In this document: positions 38,268 through 47,275 of the stretch, one piece after another
Numbering within the stretch: the first letter of the stretch is position 1
How the letters are laid out: each line of letters starts with the position of its first letter
Source: an uncultured beta proteobacterium
Lineage (GTDB): Bacteria; Pseudomonadota; Gammaproteobacteria; Burkholderiales; Burkholderiaceae_C
Assembly (NCBI GenBank): GCA_903897925.1
Contig: CAIUDG010000080.1
Coordinates: 100,126 to 164,125 of the forward strand
Reading direction: 5' to 3'
DNA: 64,000 bases
The notes under the pieces: model-generated
The model's input: only the letters and a program-made list of their open reading frames with translations
Databases searched by the model: none
What the model was told of the DNA's origin: nothing
Made by a program: the position numbers and the translations under genes

Positions 38268-40733
38268 TTACGCCGAGTTATCGCGAGTCGCGGGCCCTGC
38301 ACTTAAGTAGCTTTCGCTGAATTCGTCCGCAGGAACCGGGTAGCCGAAATAATAGCCCTGCGCTTGATCGCAATGCTGCAAGCGCAGGAAATGAGCGGTG
38401 GTTTCGTCCTCTATGCCTTCGGCAATAGTTTTCAGACCCAGCGCGTGGCCCATCTGAATGGTGGCCCTGACAATTTCCGCATCTTCGGAAGAAGTCGTCA
38501 TATTGCGCACGAAGGACTGGTCAATTTTGAGTTTACTCACCGGGAAGCGCTTCAGGTACGACAGGCTGGAATAGCCAGTACCAAAATCATCGATAGCAAG
38601 GCGGATGCCCAATCGCCGGATCTGCTGCACCACATTGGTCACCCGCTCCTGGTCGCGCACCAGCACCGACTCGGTGACTTCCAGTTCCAGCGAATCTGGT
38701 GCCAGACCCGAGGCATCCAGCGCGGTCATGATGGTCGCCATAAGATCGCCGCGGAGAAACTGCACCGCCGACAGGTTCACCGCCACTGTGATATTTTCCC
38801 AAGAAGGTATTTGCTGCCATTGAGCCACCTGTCTGCAAGCTTCCTGCAGCACCCAGGCGCCGATCGGTTCTATCAGTCCGCTCTCTTCCGCCAAAGGAAT
38901 AAACGCTGCCGGCGGAACCAGTCCGCGATGGGGGGATTGCCAGCGCACCAGGGCTTCAACCCCCAGTAGCTGTTTGCTGCTCAAGTCCACCTGCGGTTGG
39001 TAATGCAAAACGAATTCATGGCGATCCACGGCCTGGCGCAATTCGCTCTTCATGGCCAGAGCCTCTACCGTCGATGAGTTGAAGCTATCGTCAAAAAACC
39101 GGAAGTCGTTGCGCCCGGCGTCTTTCACCACAAACAGAGCAGTGTCGGCCTTCTTCATGAGTCCTTCAAGGTCCTGCGCATCGTGCGGGCACAGGGCAAT
39201 GCCAATCGACACGGTGATGCTCAGGGTCTGCCCGCCAATCTCAAATGGCGCGGCAAAACATGCGTTCAGGTTGCTGCTGATGTCGGCCACTTCGGCGGGC
39301 CCCTGAACTTCGCTCAGTAGCAGCAAAAAGTCATCGCCGCCAAGACGACCGACCGTGTCGCCTGGACGGACGGTGGCCACCAGGCGACCTGCCACGGCCT
39401 GTATCAGCTGATCGCCTATCTTGTGCCCCAACGCATCGTTGACCTCCATGAAGTGGTCAATATCCAGCAGCAGAACTGCGATCTGATTCTGTGTGTGGGA
39501 ATAGTGGGCCGCAGAATCGAAGCGCTCTTCGACCAGTGCCTTGTTCGGCAAATTGGTCAGGGGGTCGTGATAGGCCAGGAATTGAATCCGTTCTTCCGAC
39601 GCCTTGCGTGCCGTAATATCTTCGCCGAAAACCGCAATGCCAAACGGCTGCTGATCACGCCTGAGCAAAGTGAAGGTCAGTTGCAGAATGATGGTTTTGG
39701 CCGATGTCAGGTAGTCGATTTTGAAGGGACCATCTTTCAATGCACGCCGGTATAGCCCGTTCCAAATGTCGATGTACTCAGGCTGCGTGGGAAATAACAT
39801 GGCAGGGGTCATTCCCTTGCCGATTTGCATTCCTCTGGTGGTCAAAAAATAATTGCCCAGTCCGGCATTGAAATTCAGTAGTCCAAAGGACTCGGCTTCA
39901 ACCGACCAAATCAGGTTGTCGGTACTGTCCACAATCGCATTCATGAGCACCCTGGATTCTTCCAGAGCCAGCTCGGCCTGCTGGTGCTCCGTTATATCGG
40001 TAGAGAACCCGATCAGCGCCTTCGCGTGGTCTCTGTAACTAATGGGCGTCTTGATCGACCAGAATCGGCGCGGGCGCCCCATGGCATCGTTGATCTGTTC
40101 TTCATGAGTTTGCGTTTTTCCGGTCTGAAATACTTTCTGGTCAAACGCCATAATTGAATTGGCGATCACCGGCTGAATCAGTTCCAGATCCGTGCGACCG
40201 ATGATTTGCTGCACCGGAACACCGAATAGAGCGCATACATGTTCGTTGGCATACAGATAGCGGCCATCACTGCCCTTCACGTAAATATGGGCTTCCACGT
40301 TGTCCAGGATAGTCGTCAACAGTAGTTTTTGCTCTTCGGAATCCTGCTCCACCCGTTTGCTTTTGGTCACATCGGTGGAAACACCGGCCATGCCCACAAT
40401 GGTCCCGAGCGCATTGCGGATGGGCGCTTTTACCGTCAAATAGTAGCGCTGTTCCCCGCTGCTGCGAACCACCGCGATTTCTTCCTGGGTAATGGTTTCG
40501 CCAGTCTCGAAGACAAGCCTGTCGTGCTTCAGAAATTTACTCTGCAGGTCCAGTGCGAAAAACTCGCTGTCGTCGTGGCCAATCACTTCCGACAAAGGGC
40601 GCCCAAACAACTGGCACATAAGCGCATTGGCATAGGTATAGCGCCCGTCCATATCCTTGGCGAACACATAGGAATTGACGATGTCGAGGCAGCTTCGCAG
40701 CCTTTCAAGTTCACCGGTCAGGTCGGATGGCAT
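38268..40733 (-). CDS. PAS-GGDEF-EAL c-di-GMP protein
   Basis: The 821-residue cytoplasmic protein has three PAS domains (about 8-130, 135-255 and 260-375), a GGDEF domain (about 385-550) and an EAL domain (about 565-810). The GGDEF active loop reads GGDDF, a departure from GGDEF/GGEEF that may weaken cyclase activity. The EAL domain looks intact: EALVRW, ELEVTESVL, IDDFGTGYSSLSYLKRFPV and EGIED, and should hydrolyse c-di-GMP to pGpG. The PAS domains lack obvious haem or flavin motifs. Confidence 0.92.
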   Translation of the reverse strand: MPSDLTGELERLRSCLDIVNSYVFAKDMDGRYTYANALMCQLFGRPLSEVIGHDDSEFFALDLQSKFLKHDRLVFETGETITQEEIAVVRSSGEQRYYLTVKAPIRNALGTIVGMAGVSTDVTKSKRVEQDSEEQKLLLTTILDNVEAHIYVKGSDGRYLYANEHVCALFGVPVQQIIGRTDLELIQPVIANSIMAFDQKVFQTGKTQTHEEQINDAMGRPRRFWSIKTPISYRDHAKALIGFSTDITEHQQAELALEESRVLMNAIVDSTDNLIWSVEAESFGLLNFNAGLGNYFLTTRGMQIGKGMTPAMLFPTQPEYIDIWNGLYRRALKDGPFKIDYLTSAKTIILQLTFTLLRRDQQPFGIAVFGEDITARKASEERIQFLAYHDPLTNLPNKALVEERFDSAAHYSHTQNQIAVLLLDIDHFMEVNDALGHKIGDQLIQAVAGRLVATVRPGDTVGRLGGDDFLLLLSEVQGPAEVADISSNLNACFAAPFEIGGQTLSITVSIGIALCPHDAQDLEGLMKKADTALFVVKDAGRNDFRFFDDSFNSSTVEALAMKSELRQAVDRHEFVLHYQPQVDLSSKQLLGVEALVRWQSPHRGLVPPAAFIPLAEESGLIEPIGAWVLQEACRQVAQWQQIPSWENITVAVNLSAVQFLRGDLMATIMTALDASGLAPDSLELEVTESVLVRDQERVTNVVQQIRRLGIRLAIDDFGTGYSSLSYLKRFPVSKLKIDQSFVRNMTTSSEDAEIVRATIQMGHALGLKTIAEGIEDETTAHFLRLQHCDQAQGYYFGYPVPADEFSESYLSAGPATRDNSA

Positions 40734-41126
40734 GGGCGAAGTCCAGTTGAATATTGACTGCGTGGGTCCGTTTGCGCTTTGTGCTTTGCGCTATCAATTT
40801 TAATTTGCCAAGTGCCGCCCCCTGGCGCCACGACAAACGTTGGTTTAGCTGCTTTGGACTGCTGTTCCGTGTTTTATTGATACAGCGCAAAATTTATACC
40901 AAGCACAAGTAGGCTTCAATTTGGTGCGTTGGCGCCGACGAACCTGCCTGGCCGCGCAAGCGGCTGCACGGGGGCCGTTGCCTGAGCTACACCCGACATT
41001 GATAGATGATCTGTTATTCAATTCCCCGTGCCAGCGCCGCCAGGTCGGCGCCCTCATTTACTTCGGCGCCTTGGAATTGCCGGTCTTGTTCTGTGCCTGG
41101 TTGAGGTTTATGGGCGCCAAGCCTAC
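40734..41126. other. 393-nt gap with a long-range inverted repeat
   Basis: AAGTAGGCTT at 40907-40916 is repeated inverted at 41119-41128, the right copy overlapping the stop of the next gene, and both arms are followed inward by GGCGCC. The interior encodes nothing I recognise. Confidence 0.5.
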
Positions 41127-42665
41127 TTAATCTTGCGTGGGCTTCACCGTAAGGCGGTTGCGGCCGGCCTCTTTGGATGCGTAGAGCATGGCGTCCGCCG
41201 CGTCAATAATTTCCTTGGGCGTCATGCCCGCCTGGGGAACAATCGCCACGCCACCGCAGCTCACGGTGACTATGTGGCAGCCTGCTGCGTAGGCGTGTGG
41301 AATAGCCAGCGCGCGAACCGCCGCGAGGATGGCCTCGCCAACCACCTCCACGCCTGCGCTATCGGTGCTGGGCAGGATGCAGGCCAGTTCTTCACCGCCA
41401 TAGCGGGCTGCCATATCCGGTGGGCGTTTCACTATGCGCTGCACTGCCTGCGCCACCGCCTTCAGGCATTCGTCGCCGGCCGAATGCCCATAATGGTCGT
41501 TGAATTGTTTGAACCAATCGATGTCGATCATCAGCAGTCCGATCGGGGTCTGCGAGCGGATCGCGCGCGCCAGTTCCTGCGTCAGCGATTCGTCGAACCA
41601 ACGGCGGTTGGCTATTCCGGTCAGGCCGTCGGTGCGCGCCATTGCCAGCACGACGGCGTTGGCTTCGGCCAGTTGAAGGTTCTTTTCGTGGATCTCTTTG
41701 TTCCATTTGGCGAGCCGCCGGTTCCACAGAATGAAGCCACCAACAATAAGGGCGGCAAGGCCGACGATTCGCCACATCAGCACGTAATCGAAGCCCTGGT
41801 CGTAACGCACCGCAATAAGAGAGTTAAGCGCTTCCTGGCGCTCGGCCGGTGTCAGGGAGTCGACCGCTTTCTGGAAGATGGCATGCAATGCGGGTTCATC
41901 GTTGCGGGTTGCCGTTCGCATTTCTGCGCGTGCATCCAGCTTGTTGGCGATCTTCAGGTTGGTGATACCTTGCGTTTGAATCGACTCCAATGACTGGTAG
42001 ATCAGGTCCACCATGGCGAACAGCGAGCCGTCCCGGACCCGGCGAATACCGTCGTCCGCGTTATCTACTTCTTCCAGCTGGATGCCAGGATAGGTTTTGC
42101 GCAGATATCCGACAACCCAATAGCCCTTGTTTGCGCCAAATTTTTTGTCCATGACCGCGCTGATGTCGTCAAAGTAGGGAACGTCGTCCCGCACCGTAAC
42201 CACATAAGGAACGCTCAGCCAGGGGGTTGTGAAGTCGAGGTATTTTGCGCGATCGGGCGTGGGCACCACCAGTGGCACGATGTCGCATTCGCGCGTTTTG
42301 ATCGCCTCCATGGTCTGCGGCATGTTTCCCCTTAATACCGGGGTCAGTCCGATATCCAAGCGGTCTGCCATCACCCGAAAGGGCCGCATTGTGGCGGTAC
42401 CCACATTGGTCCGCAGGCACACGGTCAGCGTTTTTTTGGCGCGCAGGTAGGCGCGTTCGCTGTCGGTCAGGTCAACTTTGCCGACTTCATTGGCCGGCGC
42501 TGCCGCATGCGCAGACACGGTGAACGCCAGCGCCATCTGGGTGACCAGCACTACCCACCATTGCCGGCCACCGCGTATGCCCGACCTTTGCGCTTGGGCC
42601 ATGGCCAAAGGCCTGTCTTTGTGCTTGTGGGCAGTCGTTCCCTTGATGTTGAAAATCATGGGCAT
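41127..42665 (-). CDS. Solute-binding-domain diguanylate cyclase
   Basis: The 512-residue frame starts at ATG 42665; ATG 42602 gives a cleaner signal peptide (ending VSAHAAA) and may be the true start. A family 3 solute-binding domain (about 60-275) lies in the periplasm, followed by one transmembrane span (about 300-318), a short coiled coil and a cytoplasmic GGDEF domain. The active loop is GGEEL, close to the GGEEF consensus, and the DIDWFKQFNDHYGH metal-binding segment is intact. It should make c-di-GMP in response to a bound periplasmic solute. Confidence 0.9.
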   Translation of the reverse strand: MPMIFNIKGTTAHKHKDRPLAMAQAQRSGIRGGRQWWVVLVTQMALAFTVSAHAAAPANEVGKVDLTDSERAYLRAKKTLTVCLRTNVGTATMRPFRVMADRLDIGLTPVLRGNMPQTMEAIKTRECDIVPLVVPTPDRAKYLDFTTPWLSVPYVVTVRDDVPYFDDISAVMDKKFGANKGYWVVGYLRKTYPGIQLEEVDNADDGIRRVRDGSLFAMVDLIYQSLESIQTQGITNLKIANKLDARAEMRTATRNDEPALHAIFQKAVDSLTPAERQEALNSLIAVRYDQGFDYVLMWRIVGLAALIVGGFILWNRRLAKWNKEIHEKNLQLAEANAVVLAMARTDGLTGIANRRWFDESLTQELARAIRSQTPIGLLMIDIDWFKQFNDHYGHSAGDECLKAVAQAVQRIVKRPPDMAARYGGEELACILPSTDSAGVEVVGEAILAAVRALAIPHAYAAGCHIVTVSCGGVAIVPQAGMTPKEIIDAADAMLYASKEAGRNRLTVKPTQD

Positions 42666-42806
42666 GGTAGCAAGGGCGGCGAATCGCCAGTGGTAAAGCA
42701 GAATATAGGGTCTGCATTATCAAGTATTCAGACGCTTGGTTGAACCGGGTATTTCCCCAGGGCCGGCCTGGCGGCGGACCTTGGTGCCGCCCCGGCTGTG
42801 CGCGGT

Positions 42807-44609
42807 TTACACGCTGTCGAGGATATTTTTCAGTATTTCCTGCCAGTGTGAAAATATCAGATAGTGACCGGCACCATCGACACACTGGAAGCTGCTGCGC
42901 GGTATTTGCCGGGACAACGCTTGGGCTATTTCCATGGGCACCAGCGTATCGTCGCGTCCGTGCCAGAAAGTAATCGGGCCGGGGTAGGCGTCCAGATTGA
43001 AATGCCAGGGTTCGGCAATCAGTTGCATTTCATGGGCGATGTCAGCTTCGCTGTTTTTGACCGAGTTCAGCAAACCTATTGCATAAACCGCCCGGAATCT
43101 GGCGTCGGCAAATATGGCCCGGTCAAACGCGGCTGCGGCTTTCAGGTTTTGCTCAATGTAGCGATAGACGTTTTTCTTGATCGCGCCAGTGAAAACCCGA
43201 GCCATCGGCACCAGCAGGCTGGGCGCGTAGCGACCAACAAACAAGCTGGTACGGAACATGGAAGCATAGTTGCGCAAATCGGCCACGCCTTCAAATGGCG
43301 GAATCGCCGCAACCAGGGTAACTGAGCGCAGGCGGGCGCCCAGTTGCTCCGCGCAGCTCAGCGCATAGGGGGTGCCGGCCGAATAGCCCAGCACGTGAAA
43401 GCTGTCCAGACCAATGGCGTCCGCCATGGCGCGGACATCGGCAGGCCAGTCCGCTATATGGCGCTTGGGCTGCGCAGTGGAATCTCCCGTGCCCGGGCGC
43501 TCGGGAATAATCAGGCGGATACCCAATTCCATCAGCAGCGAGTCGTCCGGATGGCTCAGGTAGCGCGAGCCGACCAGACCGGACATAAATACCACCGGCA
43601 TGCCGTTTTGCGGCCCGTTGTCGGACCACGCCAGCCAGCGCTGGTCCGGCAGGCGCATGCCACAGGATTGTTGCGGCGTGCCGCGCACGTTCAGGTAACG
43701 TCCGGCGATGGCCCCGGCTTCTACCGGTACCGCCCCGGCGCGAGGCTCCAGCCACAGCGGACTGGCGTAGATGGACTGCACCAGCTCGGATTGGCGCCGC
43801 ACGCCGACCTTGGTGAAAACCCGTTTCAAGTGGGTTTTTGCGGTGTTGACCGATATCTCCAGGTCCTTTGCGGCTTCTTCCAGTGATCGGCCTATCGACA
43901 AATGCTGGGTGAGCCGGGCTTCGGTGGTGGTCAGGCCAAATAGCATTGCTATACCTTCCACGGAAAGGGCGCGCGCGCTACGGCTGGCTACCAGAATAAT
44001 GGCGCGCTGCGACTGCGTGCTGGTGTGCTCGGGCGGGCTGGCGCAACTGACCCACAGGGAAACGCCGCTGCCGTCAAGGTGGTTTCCAAGGCGCACCAGT
44101 TCTTCGTCGGACTGGCCGTCTATCACCCGTTGAAGCGCGGTTTCAAGCGCCTGGTTCGGGGTGGATACGACCAGGCCCGCGCGCACCGTTAGCTGCGTTG
44201 TCGTGCGCAACTGGGCGGCAAAGTGGCGGTTCATGCTGAACACGAATCCATCCCGGCCGGCAATGGCCATGCCCAATGGAATCCGGTCCACCAGGCCTTC
44301 CAGCAGGTTGCACTCTTCCTCGACTTCGTTCAGGGTCTGGTAGAAGTCACGTCCGCGCACAAAATGCGCGGCAAGGCTGGCATAGATGGCGCGGTCGCGC
44401 ATGCTGACAAAGGGTTCCGGCCGGTTCATATCCGGTCGGTTCATATTCGGCAGGCCGGGTGCAAGGCTGTCCAGGGTGTCCCATGCTTCGAGTTGCGTTA
44501 CCAGGCGCTCCAGCAGCAGCGGCCAGACCGACAGGTCGTTGGCGGCTTCATAGATAAGTCCGATGAGTTCGGACAGGTATATGCCGGATTCGACAGATTT
44601 CGTTTCCAT
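42807..44609 (-). CDS. LuxR-type HTH fused to an alpha/beta hydrolase
   Basis: The 600-residue protein has three parts. Residues 1-205 look like a PAS-type sensor (VDRIPLGMAIAGRDGFVFSMNRHF). Residues about 212-280 are a LuxR-type helix-turn-helix (TTTEARLTQHLSIGRSLEEAAKDLEISVNTAKTHLKRVF, spread over this segment). Residues about 320-600 are an alpha/beta hydrolase with nucleophile in GYSAG, acid in HGRDDTLVP and histidine in GAGHYLIF, so the triad looks complete. It may bind or hydrolyse a small ester or lactone and alter transcription directly. A 14-bp palindrome lies 85 nt upstream. Confidence 0.88.
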   Translation of the reverse strand: METKSVESGIYLSELIGLIYEAANDLSVWPLLLERLVTQLEAWDTLDSLAPGLPNMNRPDMNRPEPFVSMRDRAIYASLAAHFVRGRDFYQTLNEVEEECNLLEGLVDRIPLGMAIAGRDGFVFSMNRHFAAQLRTTTQLTVRAGLVVSTPNQALETALQRVIDGQSDEELVRLGNHLDGSGVSLWVSCASPPEHTSTQSQRAIILVASRSARALSVEGIAMLFGLTTTEARLTQHLSIGRSLEEAAKDLEISVNTAKTHLKRVFTKVGVRRQSELVQSIYASPLWLEPRAGAVPVEAGAIAGRYLNVRGTPQQSCGMRLPDQRWLAWSDNGPQNGMPVVFMSGLVGSRYLSHPDDSLLMELGIRLIIPERPGTGDSTAQPKRHIADWPADVRAMADAIGLDSFHVLGYSAGTPYALSCAEQLGARLRSVTLVAAIPPFEGVADLRNYASMFRTSLFVGRYAPSLLVPMARVFTGAIKKNVYRYIEQNLKAAAAFDRAIFADARFRAVYAIGLLNSVKNSEADIAHEMQLIAEPWHFNLDAYPGPITFWHGRDDTLVPMEIAQALSRQIPRSSFQCVDGAGHYLIFSHWQEILKNILDSV

Positions 44610-44932
44610 AGGGCAATGATCAGGGGGCTCGCGAGGGCTGCCAATAGCAAATATCCAGCGGCGGCCATGCCGCGCCAGGATGGACGACCATATTAATTGC
44701 GCAATTATGGGTCACGGTATTCGGATATTTATCGCCAGTATCTCCCGGGCGCATCCGGGGGGTCACCCAAACGGGTGATGTGGATGTGGATGAAGTTGAT
44801 TAGACTTAATTTGACTGGTGGCGGGCGTGGTGCATGCTGCTGCGAAAGCACCAGCTACCGGTATCTAGCGACTGCGCGTAGTCGTTGGATAGGCATCTGT
44901 TTATCCAAACCAGCATTTTGATGGGAGATCTC
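44610..44932. other. 323-nt divergent intergenic region
   Basis: It separates the HTH-hydrolase gene from the lipoprotein gene. It contains the palindrome at 44694-44707 and the GGGAG ribosome-binding site at 44923-44927. No small gene is visible. Confidence 0.5.
44694..44707. promoter_or_regulatory. 14-bp perfect palindrome, possible operator
   Basis: TAATTGCGCAATTA is a perfect palindrome located between two divergent genes, 85 nt from the HTH-hydrolase start. It could be the binding site of that LuxR-type protein. Confidence 0.4.
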
Positions 44933-47116
44933 ATGGCACTCAAAAAACACCAGTACGGACAGCTTGCAATAGTCGTCGCGACGGCTGCATTGATAGCCGC
45001 TTGCGGCGGCGGAGGTGGCGGTAGCAGCACAGGCAGCACCAGTGCGACGCCGACCACACTTTCGGGCACCGCAGCCACCGGTGCGGCCTTTACCGACGCC
45101 ATCATTACCGTGACCGATGCCACCGGCGCAGTGGTTGGAACCAGCACCGCCGTGGGTGCCACGGGGCAGTTCAGCATTGCCTTGAGCGCGAACGCAACAG
45201 CGCCCTTTGTGCTGACCGCCAGCAGAACCAGTTCCAGCGGGGCGACCGAAACCCTGGTCAGCGTGGTGCCACCGGGCAGCAGCTCTGGCGCGGTGAATAT
45301 TTCCCAGGTGACCAATTTGATTGCTGCGCGCCTGAGTGCCAGCGGTAATCCGGCGAATCTGGCCAGCGAGGTGGCGTCGGGTGCGAGTTCGGTAACGGCG
45401 AGCAGCACGGCGACCAAAAAGGCCGAAGTGCTGACCATTCTTGCACCGCTGATCACGGCGGTGGGCGTCAGCACCGATCCATTGACCGGCACGTTTACCG
45501 TCAATGGAACCGGCATGGACCAGTTGCTGGATTCCTTGCAAATTGACATTACACCAGCCAGCGCCAGCACCAGTAATATTCAGATATCCGTGAAGGCGCA
45601 GCAGGCTGACGGGGTACAACCGACCGCTATCCAATTCACCAGCAACACCGCGGGCGGCAGCACGCCCACGCTGCCAACGATTGTGCCCGCGAACCTGGTT
45701 GCCGCAGGAACTTCAGCGCTGATCAATGCTGAATTGGCGCAGTTGACCGCCTGCTATGCCTTGCCAACTGCCTCGCGCGTATCCAGCACGGTGACTAACG
45801 GACTGGCCACTGGCTCGGCCAGCAACCTGACCGCCAGCGCCTGTACTGGGGTGTTTTATGGGTCCAACCCCAGCCTCTATTTGCAAGGTGGCGCGGCTGT
45901 CGGCAGGGATGCCAGTGGCAATGGCGCGTTTGCGAATCTATTTACCGATGCAGCCACAGGCACCACGTTCAGCCGCGGTTCCTATAAATTCACACGCAAC
46001 AATGGCGATATTGTGGCCGGCTACATGGCGACGGATTTGCTGGGCAATCAAACGTTTGGCACCTTTGTGTTGCGTGCAAATACCACGCCCAACCCCACGT
46101 CCCTGAAGTTGATCGGAAACCAGTACACCTACCCGGGAAGCGTCAATGCCTACCAACAACTGCGCGAGTTTGTAAACCAGGAGACGTCCAACTACCTGAG
46201 CACGGGTTATTCCTTCAGCGTACCCCTGATTTCCGGCATTAACTACGTGCTGATTACCACCCCGGACGGTTCGACCATGCCACTGGTGCGCGGATCAAGC
46301 AGCATGGTTCTGCCGCACATTGCCAACCTCAGTCCACTGACCCTGACCCCAAGTGGTTCCTCGTTTGTGCGCATTGAGTCGGCGTATACGGCCAGTTCCG
46401 GCGCGCCGACATCGGCACCGTCGGCGCTCGATACCGGCCTGTTCTTCGTGCCCACCGATTTTACGGATGCACAGATTGCGAGTACCCCGGCACAGTCGAC
46501 CTGGCGCTTCGATTACTGCTCCGGATGCACCATCCAGCTCAGCGGCAATGTATGGAGTATCAGTGGTGGCACGGTGACTACGCAGTACTTCAAGACGCTG
46601 AACCGGGCCAATACGCTGGCCGAGCTGAAAACCCAGGGTTGGGCCAGCCTGAGCGCGAGCTCTGTCACCGATATGGTGACGCGCACCGTGCCGGGCACCA
46701 CGACTGCTATTTATGCATCCCTGCCCGCATCGGCCTATCTGGCACCGTCCTGGGTGGTTCCTGCCGGGGCATTGCCGCCGACGCAGGTCAAAGTCTGGGG
46801 CACCAGCCTGGACTACGACTACACCGCGCAAGTCACCGAAACCGGCGCCGGCTTCACCAGCACGACGAATTCAGTGTCCTATGTCAGCGGACGGACCAGC
46901 TTCATCGACACGCAAAACTTGGGTTCCACGCTGCGTACCACCACCATGAATTGCGCCAATGGAGCAATTGATGTCAATCAAATTGGCGAGCGGCACTGCG
47001 CCAACCCGGGCCCGGGCTATCTGGCGACTGCACGCCAGGTCGGTCTGCACCTGTATGCGGCGGACCCGAGCGGCCGTGAGTATGCGCACTATTACGCACC
47101 CTATACGCTGCAGTAA
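44933..47116 (+). CDS. Large polyglycine lipoprotein, unknown function
   Basis: The ATG at 44933 follows GGGAG and gives 727 residues. A short signal ends in the lipobox ALIAAC, with lipidated C24 followed by six glycines and a Ser/Thr-rich linker, a pattern common in Burkholderiales lipoproteins. The next about 70 residues (GTAATGAAFTDAIITVTDATGAVVG) resemble a carboxypeptidase-regulatory-like beta fold. The rest is beta-rich with cysteines in CSGCT and near the end. I do not recognise the C-terminal part. It is probably on the outer membrane or cell surface. Its start is divergent from the HTH-hydrolase. Confidence 0.78.
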   Translation: MALKKHQYGQLAIVVATAALIAACGGGGGGSSTGSTSATPTTLSGTAATGAAFTDAIITVTDATGAVVGTSTAVGATGQFSIALSANATAPFVLTASRTSSSGATETLVSVVPPGSSSGAVNISQVTNLIAARLSASGNPANLASEVASGASSVTASSTATKKAEVLTILAPLITAVGVSTDPLTGTFTVNGTGMDQLLDSLQIDITPASASTSNIQISVKAQQADGVQPTAIQFTSNTAGGSTPTLPTIVPANLVAAGTSALINAELAQLTACYALPTASRVSSTVTNGLATGSASNLTASACTGVFYGSNPSLYLQGGAAVGRDASGNGAFANLFTDAATGTTFSRGSYKFTRNNGDIVAGYMATDLLGNQTFGTFVLRANTTPNPTSLKLIGNQYTYPGSVNAYQQLREFVNQETSNYLSTGYSFSVPLISGINYVLITTPDGSTMPLVRGSSSMVLPHIANLSPLTLTPSGSSFVRIESAYTASSGAPTSAPSALDTGLFFVPTDFTDAQIASTPAQSTWRFDYCSGCTIQLSGNVWSISGGTVTTQYFKTLNRANTLAELKTQGWASLSASSVTDMVTRTVPGTTTAIYASLPASAYLAPSWVVPAGALPPTQVKVWGTSLDYDYTAQVTETGAGFTSTTNSVSYVSGRTSFIDTQNLGSTLRTTTMNCANGAIDVNQIGERHCANPGPGYLATARQVGLHLYAADPSGREYAHYYAPYTLQ

Positions 47117-47131
47117 AACCGCAGTGGCATA

Positions 47132-47165
47132 AGCGGCCCCTGGCGCTCTGGCGTCCGGGGCCGCT
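47132..47165 (+). terminator. Hairpin after the lipoprotein gene
   Basis: AGCGGCCCC and GGGGCCGCT form a 9-bp GC-rich stem with a 16-nt loop, 16 nt after the stop codon. No T-run follows, so termination strength is uncertain. Confidence 0.55.
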
Positions 47166-47275
47166 ATTGCGTTGGCCATTGGTGCCGAACCGGGCATGAC
47201 GTAGATCAATATTGCAGACGAATCAGCAGGTACGATGCGGTGATGACTATTTGCCTATTCGCATCGGGATATTAA

